Source of the DNA: Micractinium sp. NFX-FRZ
Lineage: Eukaryota > Chlorophyta > Trebouxiophyceae > Chlorellales > Chlorellaceae
Assembly: GCA_029339195.1 (NCBI GenBank)
Contig: JAPTJF010000181.1
Span: 49,603-113,602, forward strand
Length of the DNA: 64,000 nt
Reading direction: 5' to 3'
This document shows positions 21,001-34,300 of this stretch, in pieces. The number at the start of each line of letters is the position of its first letter. Positions within the stretch are counted from its first letter, which is position 1. A program made the position numbers and the translations under genes. The notes beneath the pieces were generated by a model, which did not search any database, was not told the origin of the DNA, and saw only the letters and a program-made list of their open reading frames with translations.

Positions 21001-24000
21001 GGCCCATCACCACACACAACACACACACAGATAGCACCCTCCCCCGCTCACCCGCCTCCTTGGCCCCCGCCACCCGCTCCTTCACCTCCTTCAGCTCCGC
21101 CTCCAGCGCCTCCAGCTCACGCCGCTTGTCGGCCATGTCCTTCTGCAGCTCGGCAATCTCGGCCTGCAGAGACATGTGAGGGGGAGGTCCCATGGTCAGG
21201 TCCAGTGGCCACACAAAAGTGAGCAGATTTGCTCAGCAATCTCGCCTGCCCGCAGCCCAGCACAGGCGGCACGAGAACACTGCCCTCCTGCCCCTCCTCG
21301 GCGCACCTGTACCGCCTCGCTCTCCTTGGCGTATTTCTTTTCCTCCTCCCGCCGGGCCGCCAGCGCGCCCTCCTCCCGCTCCACCTCCGCCTCCTTGGCG
21401 GCGATGCCGTCTGCCAGCGTGGCGCCGCTCTTCTCCTCGTACCCCAGCTGGTTCTTCACCTTGGCAATCTGCAAACACAAACGTTGAAGAAGAGAAGAAG
21501 GAGGGGCGGCCACAGGAGGAACGACAAGGTCAGCATGGCGACACACTGGTTGGGGACCATAGGCCGTGTGTTGGCGTGGGAGGTGTAAGAAACAGGGACA
21601 CGAGGAGAGAGAGTATGTAGAGGGCGGGGACAGAAGGCAAGGGTGCAGGGAGAGCAGGCAGCCAAGCATCTGGGCGGCAGGTAGCCACCCTTGTCAAAAG
21701 CACCCACAGAGCAGGCCTCCCACCCGCCCCCGGTATGTATCCCCCTGCCTCCTTTCCCCCCCTCCCCCCTCCCTTCCCTGCACCCCGCCCCACCTGCCCT
21801 GCCAGCTCCAGCCGCTCCTTCTGCAACCGCTGGCTCTCCTTCAGGTGCGTCTCCTCGTACTCACGAATGCTGGCCACGCCGGCCTTCCTGCAGGGCACAC
21901 AAGCAACAGCATGGGAATTGGGAACTGGGTGAGCTGGGTCTCCTCTTACACACTAATGCTGGCCGCGCCCGCCTTTCTGCAGAGGGAAGAGCACCAGTCC
22001 AAGCAGGGTTCAGGGTGAGCGCCGGGCTGCCAGACCACAGGGTCATACAGCTGATGTACGGGCCAGCCCCCCGACTCGCGGGCCGGCAGCGCGCACGGCG
22101 GGGCCGGCAGCTGCATCACGGCTGCAACCCAGCCCCGCTCTGCTGCAGCTTCCCATCTAGACTGCGCTAGACCAGTCCATCCCAGGCGAAGCTTGGCCGG
22201 ACCACAGTAACCGCACTCCCCCTGGCCGGACGACAGTAACTGCACTCCACCCATCCTCACTTGCTGAACTCTCGGAAGGCGCGGTCCGCCACCTCATCCA
22301 CCCGCCGCTTCAGGGCGGCCACCTCCCGCCGTGCCTCCGTTATCGCGTCCTCTGCCCGCTCGACTTCCGGGCTGACGCGCTCCTTCTCCTGCAAGGTTTG
22401 AGCACGGAACAGCCACGTCGACAACGTTTGAGCCTCGTGGCAGCCGCCGCCCGCTCAACAACTTTCAGCCTCACAACACTCCTGCTCCCGGTGAACGTGT
22501 CACCCCGCCCCTCCTGCCTCCGTCCGCCCTCCCTTGCATCACCACCATCCCTGCCTCACCTTCTGCAGCGCCTCGATTTCCTTGCCCGCGCTCCTGGCCC
22601 TGTCCTCCGAGCTCTTGATGTCCACACGCAGCAGGGTGATCTCGTTCTCCAGCCCGCTGATGCGCGCCTGCAAGAGTGAGCGGGTGGTTGAGCAGACAGC
22701 CACATAGTGAGGTGAGAACTTCAACCGGACAAAAGGCAGGGAGCACACACGTGCAGTGCTGGGGACTAGCAGTTGAAGCAACAGTGCTTACATGCAGCTC
22801 TTGCCACAACCAAACCAGCTCGCGCTGGGGAGTACACATACAGTATTAAAGACTGCAGTGAAGCAACTGCTTACCTGCAGCTCCTGCTGCGACGACACCA
22901 GCTCGCGCTGGGGTGCCAGCGCCTCCAGCTGCTCCTGCACCTGGTGCTGCTTCTGCAGGGGGGGCAGACGGGAGTGGGGCACACATGATGGCGAGTGAAG
23001 ACATGCAGAGGCTGGGAGGGAGGAATAGGGAGGCAACGCTAAACTGCACCTGATGCTGCCTTTGCAGGGGGGACAGGTGCAGAGGGACCGGTGGAAGCGG
23101 CAGTGGGTCAGTCGGGTGCAGTCCGGGTCAAGTCATGAATGGGAGGAATAAGGAGCAGAGGGTGCAGCAGCAAACAGGATGCAGCGGCAGCAACGAGCAC
23201 GTAGGCAGGCAGGCAGGCAGGCGCAGCAGCTCGCAGGCAGGCAGGCGGCCCTCAACACTTCTGCACGCATGAGCCTGCAGCAGGCAGGCAGGCAGACGGA
23301 AAAGAAAGCCAAAGGCATGGAGGCGAGGAGCGCTTGCCTGCTTGAGCTCGTCCAGGTGGCCCTGGTCCCACTGCCCCGCCCGCGCCTCCAGCCCCGTGTT
23401 GAACCCTCCCGTGATGATGCCCGCCTTGTTGATGATGGTGCCGTCCAGGGAGACCACCTGGGTGGTTTGCGCAAGTGTGTGTGGAGAGGGAACGTGATAC
23501 ATGGTGAGCCAGGGCAGAAGAGGAGCCGTTCAAAGATGATGCCCGCCTCTTTGGCGATGGTGCCCACCAGGGAGAACAGCAGAAGGTCAAGTGTTTGAGG
23601 GGGTGTGAGAGAAGGGGCAATGTGCGCAGTGATGGGGCCCCTGGCTGCACCACGTGCCTTGGGCCCAGTGCACCCCTGCCCCTGTCCCCTCCCATGCCCG
23701 CCCCGTGTGCCTACCCACCTTTTGGCGCTGCGCGCTGCCAAAGGCCACCTGGCGCGCCTGGTCAGCCGTGTCGGTCACAATGGTGGTGCTGCAGGCGGAG
23801 GGCGGCACGGGCAGCAGGGGCGGGAGGCAGGGGCAGGTGAGCCAAGCACGCAGGCAGGGGGTCGGATGCAGTGCTGAGCCAAACTGAGGGCAGATGAACG
23901 AGCCTGCTTGTGCTCCTGCTCGCCGCCCCAACGGCATCAGCAGCATCTAGAAAATGCCCCTGCTGCCCCCCAAACCAACAGCGCCCTGCCCCCCTCACAA

Positions 24001-27000
24001 CACCCCCCCACGCCCACCAACAGCGCCTAGACCCCCTCATCACACAACCACCACCCGGCCGCCCCCTCACCCCAGCAGCATCTGGAACACGCGCTCCAGC
24101 CCCTCCGCCTTGGGCGACACCAGATCCACCGCCAGCTTGCCTACGCCACGCTGGCGCAGCTGGTTGCGCAGCGCGTCTGGCACGCCCTTCACCTTGATGT
24201 CCTGCAGGGGGACAAACACACATGCAGCGGCTTCACTAGTTTACCCTGGCTTTGAGAGCAGCCAGGGTGCGCAGCGCACCCGGCACGCCCCTCACTCTTC
24301 AAGTCCTGCGGAGGAACGAGATGCAGATTAAATAACCTGACCAACATGGCATGCCCGGCTGCCCCAGATCCCTGCAAGTAAACTAACCTAGCGCTGCTTG
24401 GCTGGAGCCACACAGGCAGGCAACTGCCTGGCTGCCTGCCGCCCAGCATCCCATCAGCAGCCCCCCACCAGCTGCCCAGGCTCACTCACGTCTGCCGGGA
24501 TGAAGGTGTGTGGTGGCAGGCGGCTCTCTCGGAAGGTGCGGATCCCAATTTTGGCCATCTCGGCTGCGGGGGAGGGCAGAAGAGGGTAGGAGAGGGGGGC
24601 ATGGTCGAAACCGCCCTGAGCAACAATCCAATCCCCACGTAGTGCTTGCCCATGGCTGTCATGACCCAAACCCCTCTTCCTTGTATAAACCTTCCCCACC
24701 GCTTGAGCGCTCACCATCCTTGACGATGATGCCGTCAAAGTCCTTGCCCATGGCCGCAGTCAGCGCCAGCACATACTTCTTGTCGCGGATGTCTGCCAGG
24801 TGGGCCACGCGCCCGTAGATGCCTGCACAGAGGTTGTGTAGAGCGGCAGGGGGCAGCAGAAGGAGTCACAGAGTGGCAGGGTGTGTGCGGAAACCTAACT
24901 CTGCACAGAGTGAAGGGGCGCGCGGACCAGCAGGATGAGTGGATGCAGCAGAAGTCGCACGCTGGAAGCGCAGCAGTCGCGCTTGGCCGGCAGGCACTGG
25001 AAGCGCAGTAGTCGCAGAGCTTGGCAAGCAAGCACTGGAAGCGCAGCAGTCGCAGAGCTTGGCAAGCAGGCACTGGAAGCGCAACAGTTGCAGAGCTTGG
25101 CAGGCAGGCACTGACAACGCAGCAGTTGCGGTTGGCCGGCAGGCATTGGAAGCAGTGCAGCGGCGCCCCAGCACCACTCACGGTCCCTGTACTGCGCCTT
25201 GAGCTGGTTGAGCGCCTCGTTCACGCGCCGGTCCCGCTCGGACTCCTTGCGCACCTGTGGAGGCGGGGGAGGGGGGCGGGTGGGGAGGAAAGGGACCGGC
25301 CTGGCTGAGCTTGCAGGGCTGCAGGGTCACTCGCTGCCATCTCTCTGCCACTGCCATGCAGGCACGGTCATGCACAGCACGCCCTGCAAGGAGCAGCAGC
25401 CTGTCGCCAAAGCAGCCAACAGGGGCGCAGGGCAGGTGCCAGCAGGGCCGCCGAACAATGGAAAGCTGACCTGGCGTGCCTCCCGCAGCTGCCCCTCCAC
25501 CTCATCCAGCTGCACCGTCAGCCGGTTGCGCTGCACACATGAAAGGGGATGAGCGGTTGGGGTGTGGAAACACTCGAGCAATTTGGACAGCGGAGGGAGG
25601 CAGGCAGCAAAACAGGAGCCGTCTCCCTTGCCCAGCTGGAGCACAGCCAGCCAGCTGCACTGCCTGGAGCACATGCACGGGGAGGCACAGGGGCGGGAAC
25701 ACAACTTGGCTGGTTGTGAGCCTTGCCTGTGTGATTTTGCCCTTCCCCAGCCGCTTCCAAAATGACCAAGCCAAACCCTCCCAAAATCAGAAACCCACCT
25801 GGGAGTCCACGTGCCGCGTCTCCTTGTACGCCTTGTCCAGCTCCTTCTTCGCCTCCACCAGCCGCCGCTCCTTGTCCCCCAGGCCCAGCACCACCGTGTC
25901 GTGCCGCCCCTCAGCCTCGGCCTTCTGCTGGGCTGCAGGGCGGGGAAAGGGTAGCGGGGGAGCGCGGGGCGGCAGCACTGCCGTTGAGGGAGGCGCGAGA
26001 CACAACTGAGCAGTAGAAGGCACCGCCGAGTTGTGGCGGCCCTCTGCCTCGGCCTTCTGCTGTGGTGCGGAGCAACATGGGCTGGCGTGGGCAGGGCAGA
26101 CGGGAGCACTTAGGGTGGCTAAGCGTGTCGGGAGCGCAAACTGGGTGCGGGGACAACACTCCGCCTCAGCATCGCGGGTGGGCTGCTGGTTGTGACATGA
26201 AGGGAGGGCGTCTAGCAGGCAGGGCCGCGGGTACGGGGAGGGGGTCGGGAACGAGCGCCGCAGCAGGAGGGGCGCTGAGCAGAAGCAAGCGTTGCGGGAC
26301 CTTGTCACCGCCTTGATCCTCACTTGCCCACCCCTCGCTCGCCGCACTCGTGCCTGTGCACACAAGGCCCAGGCATGGCGCTCACCCACCCACCAGCAAC
26401 CCCAACGCCGATGCTCCCATACCGACACTTGAAAGTTCCACACCCTCCCTCCCCCCAAACTCACTCAGCGCCTCGATGCGTGCCTCCATGGTGGCCAGCT
26501 TGTCTGCCGCCATGTCGCGCGCCTGCTCCTGCGCCTCCAGCGCCGACTGCTTGGACGCCAGGTCAGCTCCGGTGGTGGCCGTGCGCGCCTTGACCTCCTG
26601 CAGCGGTGAATAGATGTTGGACGTGCAGGCTGTTGCGAGCAGTGCAGAGACAAAATAAGATGCCTGAAGAACTTGATGCCCATCTGGACTCATCCTCTGC
26701 CTGTCTTAACAAGCGCACTGGAGATCAGCCATAGAGGCAAACCAACATAAACCGCCCTCCACTTGCCTGCTTGATGCGGTTGTACTCCTCCGCCAGCTCG
26801 GGCGCCAGCCGCAGCTTGCCCTGCTGCCCCTTCTTCACCTCCGCCTCCAGAGCTTTCTGATGATGAGCGAGGGAGGGTGAGGGATGAGGTTGAGAGGCAT
26901 GGCAGGTAGGAGGCCGGGAAGGGGCAGGGGAGGCTGAAGCGCAGCTGGCTGGCGCGGCGGCTGGGAGTGCAGCGGACGCAGCAGCCTCAGGCCGCTGAAT

Positions 27001-30000
27001 GCCACGACCATGGAACCGCAACCCACGACACCACCCCCTCCCGCCCTCCCCTCATGCATGCACTGCAGAGCCTCCAACTGCAGCCACCTTGCCCCACGGC
27101 TCCCCAGCCTCCCAACACTCCCTTCCCCGCAAACACATACACACAATGCACACGCGCCCACACCTGGCAACTCTTTCCCCTGAATGGCGCCGCCGCTCAG
27201 CCTGCCCCCATGACACACACGCATGCACACGCGCGCACGGTTTTGGGGGCGGTTTCAGGGCATACACACACCTGCGCATCCTGCAGCGCCCAGCTGCCAC
27301 CACCTTGCCCCGCAGATCTCCATCCTCTAAACTCCTTTTCCCATCACACACACACACACACACACACGTGCACACCTGCGCGTCCTGCAGCGCCTCCAGC
27401 TGGTCCCTGAGCGCCGACACCTTGGAGCGTTGCTCCTCCGCCTTGCGCCGCCGCTCCGCCAGCTCCTTCTCGCCGCTGCGCAGCCGCCGCTCGTGGCGGG
27501 CAATCTCCTCCTTCACCTTGTAGGCCTCCGGGTTCTGCGCAGGTGGTGGGTGCGGAGTGTTGAGGATGAAGGGGTTCAGAGGAGGTGAGAACGATGTCCT
27601 CCTTCGCTTTGTAGTGTAGGCCTCCGGGGGGGTTGTGCATAGAATAGTGAGGCAAACCTTCGCGGGGTTTGCTTGGTTGTCAAGCACCCACTTGTTTGTC
27701 CTGCATCTTCTGTGCCTGCCCGACACCCCACAGTGCACCCCGCATGCCTCCAACGCCCACCTGCATCCACCAGCACCCAACCCGAGAGCGCACCTTCTTG
27801 TCGGCATCCATCTGCTTCTTCTTGGCCTTCTTCTCCAGCAGCAGCCGCTCCTTCTGCAGCCCCGCCTGCTCGCGCTTCTTCTCCTCCGCCGCACGCTCAG
27901 CCACCTGCCGCAATGGATTGGGAAGACAGGGGGGCGCATGCACGGTTAGCAAGCGTGCTGGAGTGACATCCTCACTGCCGCTCACCTTTCTGTTCCCAAT
28001 CCTGCTCTCCCACGACTGCCCTTCTTCCCCGGCTGTGATCCACCTCCCTTTCCTCTGCCCCGCACATGCAGCAAGAGCTGCACACCTGCAAGACCCCCAT
28101 GCATCACCCAACGCCCTGCCATCCAACCGTCCTCTGCCACTCTCCCACCCCTCCCCCGCTGCCCCGCACCTGCAGCGAGCGCTCCGCGTCTGCCAGGTCC
28201 CCCTGCACCTCCCGGATCTGCGCCTCGGCCTCCCTGATGTCCTGGTCAATGTGGTACACCTGCGGTACAGCAGGACAGCAAGCGGTACAGCAAGCGGTAC
28301 AGTGAGCGGCAGTATGTTACAAAAGTGAAAGACGGGCCTCCCTGATGTCCTGGTCAATGTGGAACACCTGCGGTACAGCAGCACAGCAAGCAGTACAGCA
28401 AGTGGTACAATGAGCGCTGCAGCGTGTACTACAAAAGTGAAAGAAGGGCCTCTCTGATGCCCTGGGTCAATGTGATACACCTGCAGTACAGCAATGGCAG
28501 CAAGCAGTACAATGGGTGGTGCAGCGATGTAGCACACCAAGCGGGAGATGGGGCCTCGAAAGAAGCGACAGAGAAAAAATTGAGCATCAGCAGGCGGCCA
28601 CACATGACACAGAGATATGACGAACGGGTGTCGCTTGCTCGACAGCATTGCAAGAGTGCCAAAGCCAGCCAGGCGTCCTGCACCCACCTGCCAGGTGAAG
28701 TAGGAGGAGCGTGCCTCATCCAACTCCTGCTGCAGCCGCTGGTGCTTCTCCGCCTCCTCCTTCTGCTCCTTCTTCTGCTTCTTCTCTGCAACGGCAAGCA
28801 GCGACGCGGCGAGAAGGCAACCGTCGGCCAGAGGGGCAGCGCAGCGCAGCAAACAAAACCACACAAACAGCAGCCCGTGCCTCATTACCGCCACCCGCCT
28901 GCCCACCCAGTCCTACCCACCCTGCGTGATGGCCTTCTTGCGTGAGAATATGTAGGTCACCTTCTCCTCAGCTTCCGCCTTCTTCTTCTCAAGCTCCTCA
29001 TACTCCTGCAGGCATAGCAGGCACAGCAGGCACAGCATGTGGGGGCAGGGCCAAAACGATGATGTGCTGACAGGAGTGGGGCCGGCCAGCCAGCCGGCAA
29101 GCCCTCGGCACAGGTGCATGTATCCCCCCACAAGGTCAATATGCTGGACAGCTTCACTCCCTGCCGGCTGCGCTCCGCCACCATCCGGGGCTCTTTGAGC
29201 TACCATGCCTTCCTGCCCACTCGCCCAGTAGATGAGCCTCCCCCCGGCATGCACCCACCTGGCGGTAGGCCGCCGACCCGCTGATGTGCTCAAACAGGGC
29301 GGTCAGGTCGCGGGGCTGCATCTGCGCCACATTCTCAATGTCGCCCTGCACAGGAGAGGCAGGGCAGGGAGGCGAGCGGTGGGAAAGGCGGCATTGCAGG
29401 GCAAAACAAACGGTAGGCAGGCGGGCGGGCAGGTAGGCAGAGAGGGCCGGGCCATCAACCCTTGCAAGCACCCACCTCATCAACAAAGCCGGGCCCTGTC
29501 CAAGGCAGATACACATTGCCAGCACCCACAAAGGATCCATCTTTGGTCAGCACCCACCTGGAAGACCAGGAAGTTGCGGGCCTTGACGAGGATGTTGTAC
29601 TGCTCCAGCTTGAGGTTGTACTGCTCCCACCCCACCGTGCGGTCGTTCAGCTTGTACTGCAGCGGCGAAGGCGAGCAAGAACTGAGGGCGTGGGACACAG
29701 CAGAGGCCGGGGCGAGCGGCCAGGGAAGCAGGCCGGGGGCTGGCTGAGGGTTGCCATGCGCAGCGTCATACAGAGTTGCCTGCAGCGCGCCCAAACAACT
29801 CTCACGGCCTGCCCTGCGCCTGCCGGCGTCCTGACACAGGTTGTCCATCCACCACCGCCCCACAGCACGGCTGCCCAGCGCACAATAAGCCCCACACCAA
29901 GCTAACACCAGAAACTCCGCGCCCGTGCCACGCACACATCCTCCTCCTCCCCCAACCCTTGCCCTACCCTACTAAAGCACTCTGCTCTGCTTCCTCAACC

Positions 30001-30943
30001 AGTGCCCACCTCTGAGGTGAAGTTCTCTGCGGCCGCGCCCGTGGGCTTGATCACGCGCTCAAAGTGCACCTCCTCGCCCTCGGGCCCCTCAAACACCAGC
30101 TTCACTGACCCCTTGCGCGGCCTGCACAAGGTGACGCCGAAGCGAGGGAAAGAAGGGTGGCAGGTGGGGGGCAGGCAGCAGCAGAGAGACGTCAGCTTAC
30201 TTGCCCCCTTGGGCGGCTTGCACGGGAGACACGGGGAGCTGAGGGCGGGGGAGGGGGCGGCAGACAAGACGGGTGGCAGCATGATGCAGACGCCCACCTG
30301 CCTGTCCTCGTCTCACTCGAACACAAGGGGCACCAGCACGCGTGTATCAACAACTATGCTCCCGACCAGCCCGAACATGGTCACACACACCTGTCCTCTG
30401 CCGACTGCCCCGACGTGTTGTGGTACAGCAGCTCCTTGAGGGATCCCCGCAGCTGGGCGGTGCGCACCCCCAGCACAAAGGAGATGGCGTCCATGACGTT
30501 GCTCTTGCCGCTGCCGTTGGGGCCGATGATTGTTGTGAAGGACCTGCAGATGGAAGAAAGGACAGAACGTTAGTGAATGGCATGGGCGCCCATGCGGCGT
30601 CCATGCACTGGCGGCGGGAAGGAGCGGGAGGGGCACGGGAGCAGCAGGCGGGCGTGAAAAGTGGGCGACCGTGGGACAGGTTGGACGGTACTTCCAGTTG
30701 CGGCATAGTTGCAAGGCTACAAGATATCTCAGTGCGGGTTGTAAGGCACTTACGGATCTTGGCTCAACATGGGTGCTCGCAGCAGGTGCAAGAAGTGGGG
30801 GAGATTGGCAGGCAGCGGAAGTGGCACCGGCAGCAGGCCACCGCAGCTCACTTGAAAGGCCCGATCACATTGTGCCCACGGTAGCTCTTGAAGGAGTTGA
30901 CCTCTAGACGCAGGATGCGGCCGCGGTGCTCCCCCTCTGCCAT
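17061..30943 (-). CDS. SMC1: Cohesin subunit SMC1
   Basis: ATPase arm of cohesin, which holds sister chromatids together with SMC3. Thirty-five exons, all in phase, give 1257 residues, the usual SMC1 length. Exons, high to low: 30943-30852, 30543-30391, 30121-30010, 29656-29558, 29345-29259, 29005-28921, 28785-28688, 28259-28170, 27904-27794, 27534-27376, 26856-26767, 26597-26465, 25932-25799, 25530-25471, 25254-25182, 24822-24715, 24563-24490, 24201-24071, 23788-23719, 23457-23338, 22952-22875, 22667-22560, 22388-22261, 21887-21794, 21468-21307, 21163-21052, 20598-20501, 20214-20136, 19940-19881, 19533-19397, 19054-18974, 18495-18397, 17978-17788, 17578-17455, 17204-17061. Walker A GPNGSGKS is at 38-45 and the hinge at about 525-700 ([16 protein letters not shown]). 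The signature LSGGEK is near 1151 and Walker [13 protein letters not shown] has D1179 and E1180. [18 protein letters not shown] marks SMC1 rather than SMC3. An acidic insert ([11 protein letters not shown]) lies in exon 28. Two introns use GC donors (23337, 26766). Confidence 0.96.
18032..18064. repeat. TG microsatellite in an SMC1 intron
   Basis: About 16 TG dinucleotides in the intron between SMC1 exons 32 and 33. It lies next to the duplicated exon-33 edge described in the findings. Confidence 0.9.
20583..20918. repeat. 168-bp tandem duplication across an SMC1 splice site
   Basis: Two nearly identical units, 20583-20750 and 20751-20918, begin with CGCCGGTGCTTGGCCACTGC. Only a few substitutions and one indel separate them. 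The lower-coordinate unit carries the true exon-27 acceptor and first coding bases on the minus strand; the other unit is a decoy inside the intron. The close identity implies a recent event. Confidence 0.93.
24955..25165. repeat. Minisatellite in an SMC1 intron
   Basis: About five units of roughly 36-38 bp containing CTGGAAGCGCAGCAGTCGC with progressive decay, inside the intron between exons 15 and 16. It is intronic and has no conserved reading frame. Confidence 0.8.
28230..28490. repeat. Triple copy of the SMC1 exon-8 edge
   Basis: The exon-8 start with its acceptor (28235-28280 on the plus strand, containing GATGTCCTGGTCAATGTGG) recurs at about 28336-28382 and 28445-28490. These are increasingly decayed copies within the upstream intron, separated by TACAGCA-rich spacers. 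Confidence 0.88.
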
Positions 30944-31370
30944 GGTTGCGGCGGCTGTTGCGTTCTAGGCGCGTTTTTGGGCAGGGGCGGCGGCAGCTGG
31001 CGGCGCCAGTAGGGGGCGCTCGGCGGCGCCGGGGGCTGGTGGCGGGCCTTGGAGTGCTTCTGAGCCGGCGTGTGTCCCGCGATCACTGCTAGGCGGGCGA
31101 CGAATGGAGGAGCCAGAAACAAAATAGAAGGTGGAGACGCCCACAAGCGTGCGCCGGCGTCACGAGGTGTGCCGGGACGTGGACTGAGCGCGTGAAGTGA
31201 TCAGGTGCGGCCGAGGGCGGGCAGCCGAGCCTCTGGCCACGCGGCACGCCCCGCATTTTGCAGCTCAAATCTACCCGCCTGTGCCATAGCTTACAGCCCG
31301 CCTGTGTGCAGCCGACAACGGCCTGCAGGCTATGCTGGGACAATAGTCAGGCCTAGACTCGCTACCAGCT
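30944..31370. promoter_or_regulatory. Divergent promoter region, SMC1 / EH-AIDA protein
   Basis: 427 bases between two divergent ATGs. The half near SMC1 is GC-rich with GGCGCC clusters. No canonical cell-cycle E2F element was found by eye. Confidence 0.5.
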
Positions 31371-34300
31371 ATGGCCGCGTCCGACCACCAGGCGGAGCTT
31401 CTACTCCAGGCAGCAGCCCAGGCGGTGGGCGACTTTCAGGTGCTTGTGGCTGGTGTCTGTGCGTGCGCCGAGGCAGAGCCGGGCCGCAGGAGGCTGGCGC
31501 CAGCAGCTGTCGCCGGCTGCTGGGGAGCGGCGACGTGCCGCCATTCGCCCGCCCAACCGCCCCCACCCCCCTGCCGTTGCTGCCATTAGATCCTGCTTGA
31601 CCCCGTGACCCCAACCCATTTCAACACACAGACGGGGCGTCCGGAGCTCTCCGTGCCTGACATCCTGCACCTGGAGAAGAAATGGGCCAAGCTGACGGGC
31701 GCGAACGACGGGTCGCCTGAGAAGGGGGCGCAGAAAGTGGCACTGGAGAAAGTGAAGGGCCTGCTGGCGGCGGAGGTCCTGGCGGTGAGTTGCTGGCCCA
31801 GTATGGTGCTTGTGGCTGGCGAGCTGGCTCGATTGAACCAGCGCTTCCATGAGCTTGCCGTGAATGCATGCTGCGCCGCCCTTGAAGGCTGCTGCTCATC
31901 TGCTGCATGCCGGCAGCCTGCCTGCGTGCTCATTTGGGACCATGCGGTGCTGCCGTGGTTGCCTTGCCCAGCCAACCCATGCCATGGCTCTGTATTATTT
32001 CGAAACGCCACTTCTCACGCCTTGTTCCGCACTGCTGCTGCAGGGCAAGCCACTGGAGTATGTGGTGCAGGAGGTGCTGGCACGGCTGGAGCTGCCAGCG
32101 GCGGTTGACACCCTGCTCAGCAAGCGCCAGTTCTTCTCGCTGGCCCATGTGGCCGAGATGGCGCAGAGCAAGGCGTTTGACCTGGCGACAGCAGAGGACG
32201 CGGCTGCACCGCGTGCGGAGCCGGCGAGCGGGCACAAGAAGCGTCCGCCGCCCATCCGCGACGCTCACATCGACACCTGGCGCATCGCTGCTGCGCCTGC
32301 GGGTGCGCAGGGCGACGGCGCGGGTGACGACATGGGCACAGAGGGGCACCGCGGCTGCGAGGGAGAGGGCAACAGCGCAGGTGCATCGCTGGCAGAGGGC
32401 GGGTCGCTGGGCACTGGCCTCAGCCGGGCCACCTCGCTGGTGCCTGGTGGTGCAGAGGGGCTGGAGGCGGAGGCAGATGCGGCGGTGCCGGCACTGCACC
32501 TCAACCCGCTGTATCACAGCCCCCTGAAGCAGCAGCAGCTGGCGGCAGCGGCAGGGGAGGAGAAGGGTGCGGCTGAGGAGACTGTGCGGCCGCAGGATGC
32601 CGAGGGAGGCAGCGGCCTGGCTGCGGCTGCAGCGGCAGCAGGGCAGGCCGACCCCAAGGAGCGCGGCTCCTGGGAGTCCTTCAACAGCGGCAGCAGTGCC
32701 CGCAGTGCCGCCACTGCTGCTGCTGCTGCCGCAGCTGCTGCCGCCGCCGCGCAGCAGCAGGCAGCGGCAGTGACGCCGCCCCACCAGCTGCAGCAGCAGC
32801 CGCAGCTGAATGAGGCGATGATCAGTGCGGCCATGGCGGCAGGCATGACGTTCATGCAGCACCTGCAGGCAGCCACCAGCAGCGGCGCTGGCCAGCCCTC
32901 GCCCTTCACCGACGTCAACCCCTTCCGCCAGGCTGCGGCGGTGGCGGCGGCGGCGGTGGCGGCCAACTCCTCCCTGGCAGGCGCCAGCTCCAGCGGTGCT
33001 GCACCCTCCTCTGTGCCGGCCTCCCCAGATGTGCACCCTGCTGGGTCGGGGGGCATGCCAGCTGGCGCCCCGCAGCAGCTGATTGCGCAGATGATGGCCA
33101 ACCTCAACCTGGAGAGCGCCACACCCGAGCAGCTGCAGGCAGCCGCGGCCGGCCTGCAACAGCACGCGCTGGCCAGGCAGCAGCAGCAGGCGCGGCCGGC
33201 CAGCTCCTATGCCGGCAGCGCGGGCAGCGCCGCCTCTGCCGACCACTCTGGGGCAACAGGGCGCCAGCAGGCGTCAGGCGGCAATGACGGGCTGCGGCGG
33301 TCCTGGCGTGCATTCGATGCCGAGAACCAGTCCCAGCAGCAGCAGCACAACCAGCAGCGCGACCTCTCTGTCAGCCCCCAGAAGCCCAGCCGGCTGGGAC
33401 CGCGGGCCGCCAGCCAGGCGGCGCAGGATTCCGCCGAGATGCCGCCGCCGCCGCCGCGCCTGCGTGCCCCCGCTGCCGCTGGTAACATTGCCGGCTGGAC
33501 TGCCATGTCCAGGGAGGACCAGCAGCGCTGCCAGGCCATCTTCAACAAAAAGGTGGGGCGGGCAGTGTCTACCAGACGGCCTGAACACTGCCTTGTGTGT
33601 GCCTAGCCTGGCTGGCGGGCAAGTAGCGGTAGGGGCATGCACTCCTGGGTTTGCTGTGCTGACTGTGCGGCAGCAGCTGGGGAGGGCCTGCTGGTGCAGC
33701 ATGCTTGCTGTGGCCAAGACATGTCCATCCCTTCCATCAACCACGGTCATTCGTGCTGCTCTGTACGGCCTTAATGGGAGAAATCCCGTTCGCCTGCTCC
33801 CACCCCTCTTCCCACTTGCCCTCCACTAGCCAGGCCCTCGCCCTGCCCCCTCTGCTGCCCGCCGCCGCTCGCTCTCCACTGAGCCTCCGTACTTGCCTGC
33901 CTGTCCGCCACCTGCACACAGGGGTACAGCGATGTGGGGGGCATGGAGCGCCACTTTGCGATGGAATACTTTGCCAAGCTGCGCATGGAGGTGAGCAGTG
34001 GGGCTTTGGGGGGATAGTGGGGTGTCGCGTGGGGTTTGGTGTGCATGGTAGCCTGCCTGCCTGCCTTGCTGCCTGGGCTCTGAGCCTTGGGAGCAGCACT
34101 GGCACAGCACTTTGCCATTCAAGTGTTCCGCGTTGAGGTGTGGGTCACACTGCCCACCTCCTTCGAGCCCTGCTGCTCCGCCTGGCTGCCTGCCCCGCGG
34201 GAGGAAGGTCAGCTGCCTGCTTGGTGCTTGGCTTGCGCGCAAAAGCTGCTGCCAAGTGCCGGCAGAAGCCACCCTTTCTGCCAAGCTGCTCTTGCTGCCT

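Noticed and set aside
27680..28906. Minus-strand open frame of about 400 codons running through SMC1 exons 7-9
   Set aside because: It reads straight through two introns; conserved SMC1 sequence appears only in the exon parts, and the spliced model restores a full-length SMC1.
31930..33246. Minus-strand open frame of over 400 codons opposite the large exon of the EH-AIDA gene
   Set aside because: Its Leu/Cys/Arg-rich composition mirrors the Ala/Gln repeats of the sense strand. The sense strand joins in frame to recognisable EH and C2 domains.
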